Assembly: GCF_042665255.1 (NCBI RefSeq)
Contig: NZ_JBHTCD010000005.1
Origin: Insolitispirillum peregrinum
GTDB lineage: Bacteria; Pseudomonadota; Alphaproteobacteria; Rhodospirillales; Rhodospirillaceae
Length of the DNA stretch: 64,000 bases
Reading direction: 5' to 3' (one strand)
Of the stretch, positions 7,661 to 16,465 are shown in pieces. Made by a program: the position numbers and the translations under genes. The number at the start of each line of letters is the position of its first letter. Position 1 is the stretch's first letter. The notes under the pieces were generated by a model. That model saw only the letters and a list, made by a program, of their open reading frames with translations. It ran no database searches and was not told the DNA's origin.

Positions 7661-8338
7661 TTACGCCGACAACAGCGGGCGTTGCGGCAGGCTATGCGCC
7701 CGATGGGTCATCGCCGCCACACCAAGGACCGGTGCCAGAATATTCACCACCGGGATCAACAGAATCAAGGCGGTCAGGATACCCATGGTCCAGATCGACC
7801 CCAGATGAGCCCGCCGGATATTGCGCACCGATGCGGTCGGTTGCCGCCGCAGGCCGACGATTTCAAAATATTCCCGGCTGATCAGATAGCCGTTCAACAA
7901 AACAAAGGCCCCCTGTCCGACCAGCGGAAACAGCAGCAACGGCAGCATCAACAGGTTCAGCGCCACCGATGCCAGCACCAGCCGGACCGACCCGATCAGG
8001 CCTTCGGCCAGGGGTATATCCCGGCCCGGCGGCAGATCGGGATAATGACGGGCTTCGACCGCCTTTACCACATCCTCAAGGAATACACCGAGGATACCGG
8101 TAATCACTGCCGGAAACAGCAACCATGCCACCACCGGCACCAGTACGATGGCTCCCCAGTCGAGAATGCTTTCCCACAGCGGCAAACCGGACAGCAGTGT
8201 CGTCCCGAACATCAGCCACGCCGCGCCACCGCACAGCACCGCATAGACAATGATCGTCGCCAGCAACGAGATCATGATGATGCGCCTGATTTTGGGATCA
8301 CCCAGTTGTCCAACAGCAAGGGCAAAGGCTCGGATCAC
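7661..8338 (-). CDS. EI24/CysZ-like inner-membrane protein
   Basis: A 225-residue integral membrane protein with about four hydrophobic segments (roughly residues 20-50, 60-90, 120-150 and 180-210). Overall organisation and the segment VLLNGYLISREYFEIVGLRR match the EI24 domain (Pfam PF07264) shared with CysZ sulfate transporters. A sulfate role is uncertain because no cysteine-biosynthesis genes are adjacent, and many alphaproteobacterial EI24 proteins have no known substrate. The start codon is GTG at 8338, preceded by AGGAGAG with 6-base spacing. The small lipoprotein follows it. Confidence 0.8.
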   Translation of the reverse strand: MIRAFALAVGQLGDPKIRRIIMISLLATIIVYAVLCGGAAWLMFGTTLLSGLPLWESILDWGAIVLVPVVAWLLFPAVITGILGVFLEDVVKAVEARHYPDLPPGRDIPLAEGLIGSVRLVLASVALNLLMLPLLLFPLVGQGAFVLLNGYLISREYFEIVGLRRQPTASVRNIRRAHLGSIWTMGILTALILLIPVVNILAPVLGVAAMTHRAHSLPQRPLLSA

Positions 8339-8618
8339 GACAACTCTCCTGAACAGGACAAGGCGGAAGGGTACCTTAACCTAAGAGAGGCCACTGGTAT
8401 CGCCAAGGGGGAAGCTGCAAGACGGGTCGCGAAAAAATAGTCTTCACACGGATATATGCTTAATTATTCATAATAACCGGCTGCCATTTTTTCTTTTCTT
8501 TTTACAACTCCTATTTACCATCACCCTTTCGGTTCCATTGCCCCGATGCAGCCCGCCTCCTCCGGGACAAGCCCATCTTACCGGAATAAGCCCATCTTAC
8601 CGGAATAAGGACGTCTGG
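8339..8618. promoter_or_regulatory. AT-rich divergent region upstream of the PfkB kinase with 19-bp tandem repeat
   Basis: The centre (about 8430-8520) is strikingly AT-rich for this genome and probably holds the kinase promoter, though no clear -35/-10 pair can be fixed. Just before the start codon, GCCCATCTTACCGGAATAA occurs twice in perfect tandem (8571-8589 and 8590-8608). The second copy runs into the AAGGA ribosome site at 8607-8611. Confidence 0.6.
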
Positions 8619-9611
8619 ATGACCGCAACCCGCTATGATGTCGTTGCCATCGGGAACGCCATTGTCGACATTCTGGCCTCGGCTGACGACGCGTTTCTCG
8701 CGGCCCGTTCACTGCCCAAGGGGCGGATGGTGCTGATTGACGAAGCCCAGGCCGATGCCTTGTACAACCAGATGGGGCCAGCAGTCGAAGCCTCGGGGGG
8801 CTCGGCCGCCAACACCGTCGCCGGACTGGCCTCGCTGGGCAGCACTGCCGCCTTCATCGGCAAGGTCGCCGATGACACGCTGGGCACGGTGTTCCGCCAC
8901 GACATCACCGCCATCGGGGTCCATTATGATACTCCCCCCGCCGTCGATGGCCCGGCCACCGCCCGCTGCATGGTGCTGATCACCCCCGATGCCGACCGCA
9001 CCATGTCGACCTACCTCGGGGCCTGTACCCGCCTGACCCCGGCCGATATCGACGAATCGATCATCATCGACAGCAAGGTCCTGTACGTCGAAGGCTATCT
9101 GTGGGACGAGCCCGAGGCCAAGGACGCCATCATGCAGGCGATCTGCGCCGCCAAGGAAGCAGGCCGTCAGGTGGCCCTGTCACTGTCCGATTCGCTGTGC
9201 GTGCGCCGTCACCACGAAGAATTTCAGGAGCTGGTCGCCGGTTTCGTCGATATCCTGTTCGCCAACGAGGCCGAAATCTGTGCCCTGTTTGACGCCCCTT
9301 TTGAACAGGCCGTTCAGGCCATTCGCGGTACGGTCGCCATCGCCGCCCTGACCCGTGGGGCCGATGGCTGTCAGGTGGTTACTGCCAAGGAAATCCTCAC
9401 AGTCCCGATCCGCACCAGCGTTACCGTGGTCGATACCACCGGGGCCGGTGACCTGTTTGCCGCAGGCTTCCTGCACGGCCTGACCCACGGGCAATCACTG
9501 CCCGACTGTGCCCGTCTGGGCAACCTGTGCGCCGCCGAAGTGATCAGCCATGTTGGTCCACGTCCGGCTGTTTCGCTGAAGACGCTGGTTCTCGAGGCAA
9601 TGGCAGTGTAA
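8619..9611 (+). CDS. Adenosine kinase / PfkB-family sugar kinase
   Basis: A 330-residue ribokinase-fold kinase. The N-terminal strand YDVVAIGNAIVDILA, the substrate-site SGGSAANTVAGLASLG near residue 55-70 and the C-terminal anion-hole/catalytic motif DTTGAGDLFAAGF near 275-290 are all present, with the catalytic Asp in GAGD. This exact architecture is usually annotated as adenosine kinase in alphaproteobacteria, where it salvages adenosine to AMP, but substrate specificity within PfkB cannot be read from sequence alone. The ATG at 8619 follows AAGGA with 7-base spacing and starts directly at the domain. It is upstream of typA and separated from it by a long hairpin. Confidence 0.85.
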   Translation: MTATRYDVVAIGNAIVDILASADDAFLAARSLPKGRMVLIDEAQADALYNQMGPAVEASGGSAANTVAGLASLGSTAAFIGKVADDTLGTVFRHDITAIGVHYDTPPAVDGPATARCMVLITPDADRTMSTYLGACTRLTPADIDESIIIDSKVLYVEGYLWDEPEAKDAIMQAICAAKEAGRQVALSLSDSLCVRRHHEEFQELVAGFVDILFANEAEICALFDAPFEQAVQAIRGTVAIAALTRGADGCQVVTAKEILTVPIRTSVTVVDTTGAGDLFAAGFLHGLTHGQSLPDCARLGNLCAAEVISHVGPRPAVSLKTLVLEAMAV

Positions 9612-9659
9612 ACTGCCGCCATCGTGCTTTGGACAAGCGCCCTGCACCCCCTGACGGGA

Positions 9660-9690
9660 TGCGCCTCGGGGGTGCGCCTCGGGGGTGCGA
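9660..9690 (+). repeat. Short tandem repeat GTGCGCCTCGGGGG-type
   Basis: Just after the kinase gene, TGCGCCTCGGGGG is repeated twice in direct succession and a third partial copy follows (TGCG). It precedes the long hairpin at 9701-9763. No function is apparent. Confidence 0.55.
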
Positions 9691-9700
9691 CAGTATTGAA

Positions 9701-9763
9701 CGACAGGCCCGGCAAATCTGCTCCTCCCACTTTCCAATGGGGGCAGATTTGCCGAGCCTGTCG
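9701..9763 (+). terminator. Long imperfect hairpin between the kinase gene and typA
   Basis: CGACAGGCCCGGCAAATCTG at 9701-9720 pairs with the complement at 9743-9763 over 21 bp with one mismatch; the 21-base loop itself contains a CCCA/TGGG inner stem. The run after it (TTTGTCC) is only weakly T-rich. It may terminate the kinase transcript or fold in the typA leader, whose start codon is 33 bp downstream. Confidence 0.55.
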
Positions 9764-9795
9764 TTTGTCCGGCTTTCGTTAACTTTGGAACTCAC

Positions 9796-11616
9796 ATGGA
9801 TCTCCGCAATATCGCGATCATCGCGCACGTCGACCATGGCAAAACCACCCTGGTGGACGCCATGCTCAAGCAATCTGGCACCTTCCGCGACAACCAGCGC
9901 GTCGCTGACCGCGCCATGGACAGCAATGACCTGGAACGCGAGCGTGGCATCACCATTCTGGCGAAGTGCACCTCGGTCGAATGGGAAGGCCACCGGATCA
10001 ACATCGTTGACACCCCGGGCCACGCCGACTTCGGCGGTGAAGTCGAACGCATCCTGTCGATGGTCGATGGCGTGGTGTTGCTGTGCGACTCCGCCGAAGG
10101 TCCGCTGCCGCAGACCAAGTTCGTGCTGTCCAAGGCCCTGAAGCTCGGCCTGCGTCCGATCGTTCTGATCAACAAGGTTGACCGTCAGGACGCCCGTCCG
10201 CACGAAGTCCACGACGAAGTGTTCGACCTGTTCAGCTCGCTGGACGCCAGCGACGAACAGCTCGACTTCCCGACCCTGTTCGCTGTCGGTCGTGATGGCT
10301 GGGCCGTCGAAGATCTGGAGCAGGCTCCGGGCACCGACCTGCGCCCGCTGTTCGAGCTGATCCTGCGCCACGTCCCGGCACCGAAGCGCGACCTCGACGC
10401 CTCGTTCTCGATGCTGGCCACCACGCTGGAAGCCGACCCCTATCTGGGCCGCATCCTGACCGGCCGTATCGCGACCGGCCGCGCCAAGGTCAACATGGCG
10501 ATCAAGGCGCTGTCGCGCGATGGCCAGTTGATCGAACAGGGCCGCGCCTCCAAGCTGCTGGCCTTCCGTGGCCTGCAGCGCGTGCCGGTGGACGAAGCCG
10601 AAGCGGGCGACATCATCGCCATCGCCGGTCTGGCCAAGGCCAACGTCGCCGACACCATTTGCGCCCCGGACGTCAGCGAAGCTCTGGCCGCCCAGGCCAT
10701 TGACCCGCCGACTCTGGCGATGACCTTCACCGTCAACGACAGCCCGCTGGCGGGCACCGAAGGCGACAAGCTGACCTCGCGCGTCATCAAGGCCCGTCTG
10801 GAACGCGAAGCCGAAGGCAACGTTGCCATTCGCATCACCGAAAGCGAAGACAAGGACGCCTTTGAAGTCGCCGGTCGTGGCGAACTGCAGCTGGGCGTGC
10901 TGATCGAAACCATGCGCCGCGAAGGGTTCGAACTGTCGATCTCGCGTCCGCGCGTGCTGTTCACCACCGACGAAAACGGCCAGCGTTGCGAACCGCTGGA
11001 AGAAGTCGTGGTCGACGTCGACGAAGAGTTCTCCGGCTCGGTGGTGGAAAAGCTCAGCCTGCGCAAGGCCGAAATGACCGACATGCGTCCGTCGGGCGGT
11101 GGCAAGGTGCGCATCACCTTCCTCGCTCCGTCGCGCGGCCTGATCGGCTACCACTCGGAATTCCTGACCGACACCCGTGGCACCGGCATCATGAACCGCC
11201 TGTTCCACAGCTATGGCCCGTACCGTGGCGCCATCGAAGGCCGTCGTCAGGGCGTGCTGATCTCGAACGGCACCGGCGATGCAGTGGCTTACGCGCTGTT
11301 CAACCTGCTGGACCGTGGTCCGCAGTTCGTTGAACACAACACCAAGGTCTACGAGGGCATGATCGTCGGGGAACACACCCGCGGCAACGACCTCGAAGTC
11401 AACGTGTTGAAGGGCAAGCAGCTCACCAACATGCGCGCTTCAGGCAAGGATGACGCGGTCAAGCTGCCGCCGATCCGTCGCATGACGCTGGAAGAAGCCC
11501 TGTCGTACATTCAGGACGACGAGCTGGTGGAAGTGACCCCGCAGACCATCCGTCTGCGCAAGCGTTACCTCGACCCGCATGACCGCAAGCGCGCCGCGCG
11601 GTCGGTCAGCGAATAA
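9796..11616 (+). CDS. typA: Translational GTPase TypA/BipA
   Basis: A 606-residue ribosome-associated GTPase of the EF-G family that acts in 50S assembly and stress or low-temperature growth. The G domain begins immediately: G1 AHVDHGKTTLVD (about residues 9-20), G2 RERGITI, G3 DTPGHADFGG and G4 NKVDR. Domain II, the EF-G III/V-like domains and the TypA-specific C-terminal domain (YEGMIVGEHTRGNDLEVNV, then KLPPIRRMTLEEALSYI) follow. The length is standard for the family. The start at 9796 begins with the first beta strand; the ribosome site is weak (TTGGA). A strong terminator follows the stop. Confidence 0.96.
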   Translation: MDLRNIAIIAHVDHGKTTLVDAMLKQSGTFRDNQRVADRAMDSNDLERERGITILAKCTSVEWEGHRINIVDTPGHADFGGEVERILSMVDGVVLLCDSAEGPLPQTKFVLSKALKLGLRPIVLINKVDRQDARPHEVHDEVFDLFSSLDASDEQLDFPTLFAVGRDGWAVEDLEQAPGTDLRPLFELILRHVPAPKRDLDASFSMLATTLEADPYLGRILTGRIATGRAKVNMAIKALSRDGQLIEQGRASKLLAFRGLQRVPVDEAEAGDIIAIAGLAKANVADTICAPDVSEALAAQAIDPPTLAMTFTVNDSPLAGTEGDKLTSRVIKARLEREAEGNVAIRITESEDKDAFEVAGRGELQLGVLIETMRREGFELSISRPRVLFTTDENGQRCEPLEEVVVDVDEEFSGSVVEKLSLRKAEMTDMRPSGGGKVRITFLAPSRGLIGYHSEFLTDTRGTGIMNRLFHSYGPYRGAIEGRRQGVLISNGTGDAVAYALFNLLDRGPQFVEHNTKVYEGMIVGEHTRGNDLEVNVLKGKQLTNMRASGKDDAVKLPPIRRMTLEEALSYIQDDELVEVTPQTIRLRKRYLDPHDRKRAARSVSE

Positions 11617-11639
11617 GGTTTCAGACCTTTCCCGCAACA

Positions 11640-11678
11640 AAACAGGGTGCTCCGATGGGGCACCCTGTTTTTGTTTTG
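11640..11678 (+). terminator. Rho-independent terminator after typA
   Basis: ACAGGGTGC (11642-11650) and GCACCCTGT (11660-11668) form a 9-bp stem with a 9-base loop, followed by TTTTTGTTTT. An A-rich run precedes the stem, so it may also work on the other strand. Confidence 0.9.
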
Positions 11679-11700
11679 TGACAAGAGGGGGACGACGATA

Positions 11701-11797
11701 CCCCCAAACCCCTATTTTTTCTTTGAAGATCAAAAAGTGGGGTCCGGGGCCTCAAGGCCCCGGCGAGGTGTGGAGCAACGCTCCGCGATCCTGCTAC
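11701..11797 (+). repeat. Family B repeat, copy 1 (both arms)
   Basis: The left arm (CCCCCAAACCCC, then an AT-rich TTTTTTCTTTGAAGATCAAAA core) joins the right arm, which holds GGGGTCCGGGGCCTCAAGG and a second palindrome GGAGCAACGCTCC. Palindromes include CCGGGGCCTCAAGGCCCCGG. Related copies lie at 24498-24620, 29996-30056 (inverted), 32164-32229, and as separated arms at 39531-39590 and 40292-40355. It ends 3 bp before the mhpC stop codon and may act as a transcript end. Confidence 0.85.
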
Positions 11798-11799
11798 CG

Positions 11800-12690
11800 T
11801 TACGCCAGCGTTTCATCGCGCCGCAGGAAATCAATCACCATCGCATTGAACTTGTCGGCATGTTCCCACTGTGCCCAGTGACCACAGCGGTTAAAGACGT
11901 GCAGCTCGGCGTTCTGCATCCCCCACAGCAGGCGCAAGCCGACATCCAGCGGCACAAAGCGGTCATCCCGCCCCCAGATCACCAGCGCCGGAGCCTTGAT
12001 TTCCCCCAGACGCGGGCTGACATCGGGGAACTGCCGGGGATTGGCGGCCAGACTCTTGACGAAGTTGTCCAGATGGTCGCGACGGTCCAGCATCGCCTCC
12101 AGCCGGGTCTGGATCAGCTCGTCGGTCAACTTGCTGGCATCAAACATGAACACGTTGAGCATTTTCTTCAGGGCTTCGACCGTCGGATCGCGATAGACCG
12201 CCTGCAACAGCTTGATGCCTTCCAGCGGCATCGGCTGGAACAGACTGGGGCCGCCGGTGCCGCCGCCCATCATCACCAGCTTGCCCACCCGCTGCGGCCA
12301 GGCGAGGGCAAAGGCCACCGCACTGTGGCCCCCCATCGAATTGCCGATGATGTGGACCGTTTCCAGCCCGAGACAATCCAGCAGGCCCTTCAGCGCCCGC
12401 GCATTCAGTTCCGAACGCGAGCCGGTGCAGACAATCGGGTCGCTTTTGCTCCAGCCGGGGCAGTCCATCAGGATCACCCGATAGCCCGCAGCGGCCAGCG
12501 GCTCGATATTGCGGCTGAAGTTGGCCCAGCCACTGGCCCCCGGCCCGGAGCCATGCAGCATCACCACCGTCTCGCCAGAAGACCCGGCACCGGTATCGTT
12601 GTAATGCAGGCGCAAACGCAGATCGCCTTCGGCAATATCGGCATAGGCACTGGTGGCGCTTTCGGTCAGCGTCGTCGGATCACAGCTCAT
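11800..12690 (-). CDS. mhpC: 2-hydroxy-6-oxonona-2,4-dienedioate hydrolase
   Basis: An alpha/beta hydrolase that cleaves the C-C bond of the meta ring-fission product, releasing 2-hydroxypentadienoate and succinate. The 296 residues follow E. coli MhpC closely: oxyanion-site LHGSGPGASGWANFSRNI near 45-60, the nucleophile elbow GNSMGGHS near 115, the acid loop WGRDDRFVP near 240, and CGHWAQWEHAD with the catalytic His near 268. These give the Ser-Asp-His triad. The ATG at 12690 follows AAGGACG. It is the last gene of the mhp operon, 56 bp after livF. Confidence 0.93.
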   Translation of the reverse strand: MSCDPTTLTESATSAYADIAEGDLRLRLHYNDTGAGSSGETVVMLHGSGPGASGWANFSRNIEPLAAAGYRVILMDCPGWSKSDPIVCTGSRSELNARALKGLLDCLGLETVHIIGNSMGGHSAVAFALAWPQRVGKLVMMGGGTGGPSLFQPMPLEGIKLLQAVYRDPTVEALKKMLNVFMFDASKLTDELIQTRLEAMLDRRDHLDNFVKSLAANPRQFPDVSPRLGEIKAPALVIWGRDDRFVPLDVGLRLLWGMQNAELHVFNRCGHWAQWEHADKFNAMVIDFLRRDETLA

Positions 12691-12746
12691 CAGGAAACGT
12701 CCTTTTCATCAATCATGGGGCAGGTCTACGGTCGAGGTGCCCGCCC

Positions 12747-13505
12747 TCAACTGGCGAGCATCTGCTGGTGCTTGCTGTTCAGGCCGAGGTAGCTTTCGAT
12801 CACTCTGGGGTCATGGCGCAGGGTTTCCGCCGGGCCATCCATCCGCACTGTGCCGTTTTCCAGCACATAGCCATGGTCGGCGACCTGCAAGGCTGCGCGG
12901 GCGTTTTGTTCCACCAGCAGAATGGCAATCCCGGCCTGCCGCAGATCAACAAGGATGCGGAAAATATCGCGGACGATCAGCGGTGCCAGACCAAGGCTCG
13001 GCTCGTCGAGCATCAGCAAACGCGGCTTGGCCATCAGCGCCCGCCCGACCGCCAGCATCTGGCGCTCGCCGCCGGACAGGGTGCCTGCCGCCTGCGTGCG
13101 CCGCTCGCGCAGACGGGGGAACAGGTCATAGACCTGCTCCATCGTCTGGCGGCTGTCACGGGCGCCCTGCCGGTGGCGGTGAAAGGCCCCCAGCACCAGA
13201 TTGTCCTCGATGCTCATCGAGCCGAACAGCTCACGCGATTCCGGTACCAGCGCGATACCGTGATCAACCATCTGGCTGACCTCGGGCGTGCCCACCGGCT
13301 GACCATCGACCCGGATCGTTCCGGCCCGCACCGGCAACAGCCCCATCAGTGCCGACAGGGTGGTGGTCTTGCCCGCCCCGTTGGGACCGATCACCGTCAC
13401 GATGCTGGCCGGGGGGACGGTCAGGGAAACGCCGCTGACCGCCTCGACCTTGCCATAACACACCGCCAGATCTTCAACCTGTAAAACCGGAGTGGGGATA
13501 GTCAT
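12747..13505 (-). CDS. livF: Branched-chain-type ABC importer ATPase (LivF-like)
   Basis: A 252-residue cytoplasmic ATPase of the hydrophobic-amino-acid uptake (HAAT) class. Walker A GPNGAGKTTTL is near residue 38, the signature LSGGERQML near 140 and Walker B LLMLDEPSLGLAP near 160, followed by the H-loop region. The LivF-type ending with LETLRHDPRVIESYLG-like sequence is present. The start overlaps the stop of the upstream livM-livG fusion by 4 bp. Its position between mhp catabolic genes suggests the importer carries the aromatic acid degraded by the operon, not an amino acid; this is inference from context. Confidence 0.92.
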   Translation of the reverse strand: MTIPTPVLQVEDLAVCYGKVEAVSGVSLTVPPASIVTVIGPNGAGKTTTLSALMGLLPVRAGTIRVDGQPVGTPEVSQMVDHGIALVPESRELFGSMSIEDNLVLGAFHRHRQGARDSRQTMEQVYDLFPRLRERRTQAAGTLSGGERQMLAVGRALMAKPRLLMLDEPSLGLAPLIVRDIFRILVDLRQAGIAILLVEQNARAALQVADHGYVLENGTVRMDGPAETLRHDPRVIESYLGLNSKHQQMLAS

Positions 13506-15361
13506 GCGTCAACGCCTCCCAGATAGGCTTCAAGGACCGCCGGATTGCTCTGGATGTCTTCTGGCAGGCCTTCGGCGATTTTCTGGCCGAACTCCATCAC
13601 CACAACCCGATCCACCAGACCCATCACGAAGTCCATGTCATGTTCGACCAGCAGCACCGCCATCCCCTCGGCCCGCAGACGGGTCAGCAAGGCGGCCAGC
13701 GCCTGTTTTTCCTTCAGCCGCAAGCCGGCGGCAGGCTCGTCGAGCAGCAACAGGCAGGGGTCCGAACACAGGGCGCGGGCGATTTCCAGCAACCGCTGCT
13801 GTCCCAGAGCCAGACTGCCCGCCTCGTCATGCATCACCTCACCCAGGCCGACCCGCTCGACCTGAGCGGCGGCGTCGCGCAACAGGCGGGCTTCTTCCGC
13901 CCGCTCCAGACGCCAGGCGGCGGACAGGACGCCGCGCTGGCCGCGCCGGTGCGCCCCCAAAGCCACGTTTTCCAGCACGCTCATCCGTGGCAGCACCTTG
14001 ACGTGCTGAAAGGTCCGGCTCATGCCCAGCGCCGCAATCCGCCGCGCCCCCAGTCCGGCAATCGCCCGCCCGCGGAACAGGATCTCGCCCGAGGTCGGGG
14101 TATCGACCCCTGACAACTGGTTGAACATGGTGCTTTTCCCGGCTCCGTTGGGGCCGATCAGGGCGAGGATTTCCCCGGCCCGCACCTCCAGACTCATCGC
14201 GTTGTTGGCGACCAGCCCGCCAAAGCGACGGGTCACCTCACGCGCCTGCAAGATCACCTCGCCATGCGGTGGCTGGTCCTTGCGCGGCAGCGGAGCAGCT
14301 TGCGGATCAATCCTTTTGACCTCCTGCCGCACCGGCACCAGCCGGGCCAGCAGCGGCCACAGGCCATCACGCGCCCGTTGCAGCATCAGCACCATCAACA
14401 GGCCAAAGACGATCACCTCGTAATTGCCCGCACTGCCGAACAGGCGCGGCAGGATGTCCTGCAACCATTGTTTCAGCAGGGTAATGACCCCTGCCCCCAA
14501 CAAGGCTCCCCAGACGTGCCCGGCCCCGCCGACCACCGCCATGAACAGGTATTCAATGCCGATATGCAGGCCGAACGGCGTCGGGTTGACGAAGCGTTGC
14601 AGATGGGCGTACAGCCAGCCAGCGGTGCAGGCATGCAGGGCGGCAATCACAAAGATGATCATCCGCGCCCGCCCGGTGTCGATGCCCATCGCCTCGGCCA
14701 TCACCCGCCCGCCCTTCAGGGCACGGATGGCCCGGCCTTCGCGGGAATCCAGCAGGTTGCGCGAGGTCAGGACCGCCACCAGCACCACCAGCCACACCAC
14801 ATAGTAATAGTGGCGGGACTCGGTCAGCGGAAAGCCGAACAGTTCCAGCGGCGGAATGCCGGACAGGCCGGAATGGCCCCCCAGCATCTCGGTGGTACCG
14901 AACAGGAAATACAGGCTGATCCCCCACGCCATCGTTCCCAGCGGCAGGTAATGCCCCGACAGCCGCAAGGTCACCGAGCCAAGGACAATCGCCACCACCG
15001 AGGTCAGCAGCAGGCCAACCAGCAGGGCCAGCCACGGCGACCCGGCCAGCATCGCCAGCGCAGGCGGCAGGTCGGTCCCGGCAGTCAGCACCGCCGTGGT
15101 ATAGGCCCCCAGCCCGACAAACGCCGCCTGCCCGAACGAGGTCAGCCCGCCAATCCCGGTCAGCAGCACCAGCCCCAGAGCCACCAGCGCCGACAGGCCG
15201 ACATAGTTCAGCAGGGTGACGGTGAAGTCCGACAGCACCAGCGGTGCCAGCAGCACGGCCAGCAGGAACAGCACCAGCAGGGTCTGCGGACGCAACAGCC
15301 CCCAGCTCACCCCGCGCCCGGCAGGACGAGAGGAGGTTGATGATACCGGCGCGCCACTCAT
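13502..15361 (-). CDS. livM: Fused ABC permease-ATPase (LivM-LivG)
   Basis: A 619-residue two-domain importer component. Residues about 25-330 are a LivM-type permease with multiple hydrophobic helices and the conserved TGIGGLTSFGQAAFVGLGAY block. Residues about 365-619 are a LivG-type ATPase: Walker A IGPNGAGKSTMF near 404, a signature region reading LALGQQRLLEIARAL, and Walker B LLLLDEPAAGL. These are usually two genes; a fused form is known in some proteobacteria, often for non-amino-acid substrates. The gene overlaps livH by 4 bp upstream and livF by 4 bp downstream, so the importer is translationally coupled. Confidence 0.92.
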   Translation of the reverse strand: MSGAPVSSTSSRPAGRGVSWGLLRPQTLLVLFLLAVLLAPLVLSDFTVTLLNYVGLSALVALGLVLLTGIGGLTSFGQAAFVGLGAYTTAVLTAGTDLPPALAMLAGSPWLALLVGLLLTSVVAIVLGSVTLRLSGHYLPLGTMAWGISLYFLFGTTEMLGGHSGLSGIPPLELFGFPLTESRHYYYVVWLVVLVAVLTSRNLLDSREGRAIRALKGGRVMAEAMGIDTGRARMIIFVIAALHACTAGWLYAHLQRFVNPTPFGLHIGIEYLFMAVVGGAGHVWGALLGAGVITLLKQWLQDILPRLFGSAGNYEVIVFGLLMVLMLQRARDGLWPLLARLVPVRQEVKRIDPQAAPLPRKDQPPHGEVILQAREVTRRFGGLVANNAMSLEVRAGEILALIGPNGAGKSTMFNQLSGVDTPTSGEILFRGRAIAGLGARRIAALGMSRTFQHVKVLPRMSVLENVALGAHRRGQRGVLSAAWRLERAEEARLLRDAAAQVERVGLGEVMHDEAGSLALGQQRLLEIARALCSDPCLLLLDEPAAGLRLKEKQALAALLTRLRAEGMAVLLVEHDMDFVMGLVDRVVVMEFGQKIAEGLPEDIQSNPAVLEAYLGGVDA

Positions 15362-16395
15362 TCATCGTCCTCCACACCATGAGAAAGGATTGACCGGGCC
15401 ATCAGCACCGGCAGGATCAGGGTAAACACCAGCACATCCTTGAAGGCGCTGGCCCAGAACGAGGAAAAGGACTCCAGCAGACCAACCAGCAATGCCCCGC
15501 CAGCCGCGAGGGGATAGCTGCCCAGACCACCAATGATCGCCGCCACAAAGCCCTTCAGGCCGACCAGAAAACCGCTGTCGTAATAAACGGTGGACAGCGG
15601 GGCGAACATCAGCCCGGCCATCACCCCGATCAGCGCCGCCAGCAAAAAGGTCAACCGTCCGGCCAGCGCCGGAGAAATGCCCATCAGGCGGGCGCCGTTG
15701 CGATTGACCGCCGTCGCCCGCAGGGCCTTGCCATACAGCGAGCGGCCAAAGAACAGGTACAATCCGCCGATCAGCAGCAGCGAAGCGGCCATCACCACCA
15801 GCGTATGACCACCGACCAGCAGGCTGCCCAGTTCCAGCTGCGCCTCACTGAACGGCTGGGTGCGTGATCCTTCCGGCCCGAAGATCAACAGGCCCACCCC
15901 GACCAGCAGGAAATGAATCGATACGGCAACGATCAGCAGCACCAGCACCGATGCTTCGGCCAGCGGCTGAAAGGCCAGCCGGTACAGCATCGGCCCCAGC
16001 GGCACCACCACCAGCATCACCAGCAGGGCCTGCACCGCCTGCGGCAACGCCGCCAGTGGCAACAGCGACAGCAGCCCGGCCAGCACCAGCGGGTAGGCCA
16101 CATTCCATCCTGCCGACCGCAGCAAGGCCCGGTGGTCGCGCCGCTGGCGCTGACTCCACAGGTCCAGCACGAACACCAGTCCGCCCGCCAGCAGCAACAC
16201 CCACAGGGTGCCGGGAACGTGCCCGGCCTCGACGGTGGCCATGCTCAACGCCCCCCAGGCAAGAAATTCACCCTGGGGAATGAAAATGATCCGGGTCACG
16301 GCAAACACCATCACCAGCGCCAGCGCCAGAATGGTGTAAATCGCCCCGTTGGTGATGCCGTCCTGCGCCAGGAACAGCACGATACTCGGGTCCAT
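15358..16395 (-). CDS. livH: Branched-chain-type ABC importer permease (LivH-like)
   Basis: A 345-residue integral membrane permease. It starts with the LivH-type segment in which a short periplasmic tail leads into DGITNGAIYTILALALVMVF, and it ends with GFVAAIIGGLGSYPLAAGGA, a conserved block of the family. It is longer than typical LivH (about 300) because of an Arg-rich insertion after helix 3 (QRQRRDHRALLRSAG) and extra hydrophobic segments. Stop and start codons overlap those of the following fusion gene. It lies 70 bp downstream of mhpE. Confidence 0.9.
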   Translation of the reverse strand: MDPSIVLFLAQDGITNGAIYTILALALVMVFAVTRIIFIPQGEFLAWGALSMATVEAGHVPGTLWVLLLAGGLVFVLDLWSQRQRRDHRALLRSAGWNVAYPLVLAGLLSLLPLAALPQAVQALLVMLVVVPLGPMLYRLAFQPLAEASVLVLLIVAVSIHFLLVGVGLLIFGPEGSRTQPFSEAQLELGSLLVGGHTLVVMAASLLLIGGLYLFFGRSLYGKALRATAVNRNGARLMGISPALAGRLTFLLAALIGVMAGLMFAPLSTVYYDSGFLVGLKGFVAAIIGGLGSYPLAAGGALLVGLLESFSSFWASAFKDVLVFTLILPVLMARSILSHGVEDDE

Positions 16396-16465
16396 TGCGG
16401 GCCTCCTGCCAACACCTGCGAGGCCGGAAGCCTGTCGCCCCCGGCCTGTGTTTCACCGATCGCCT

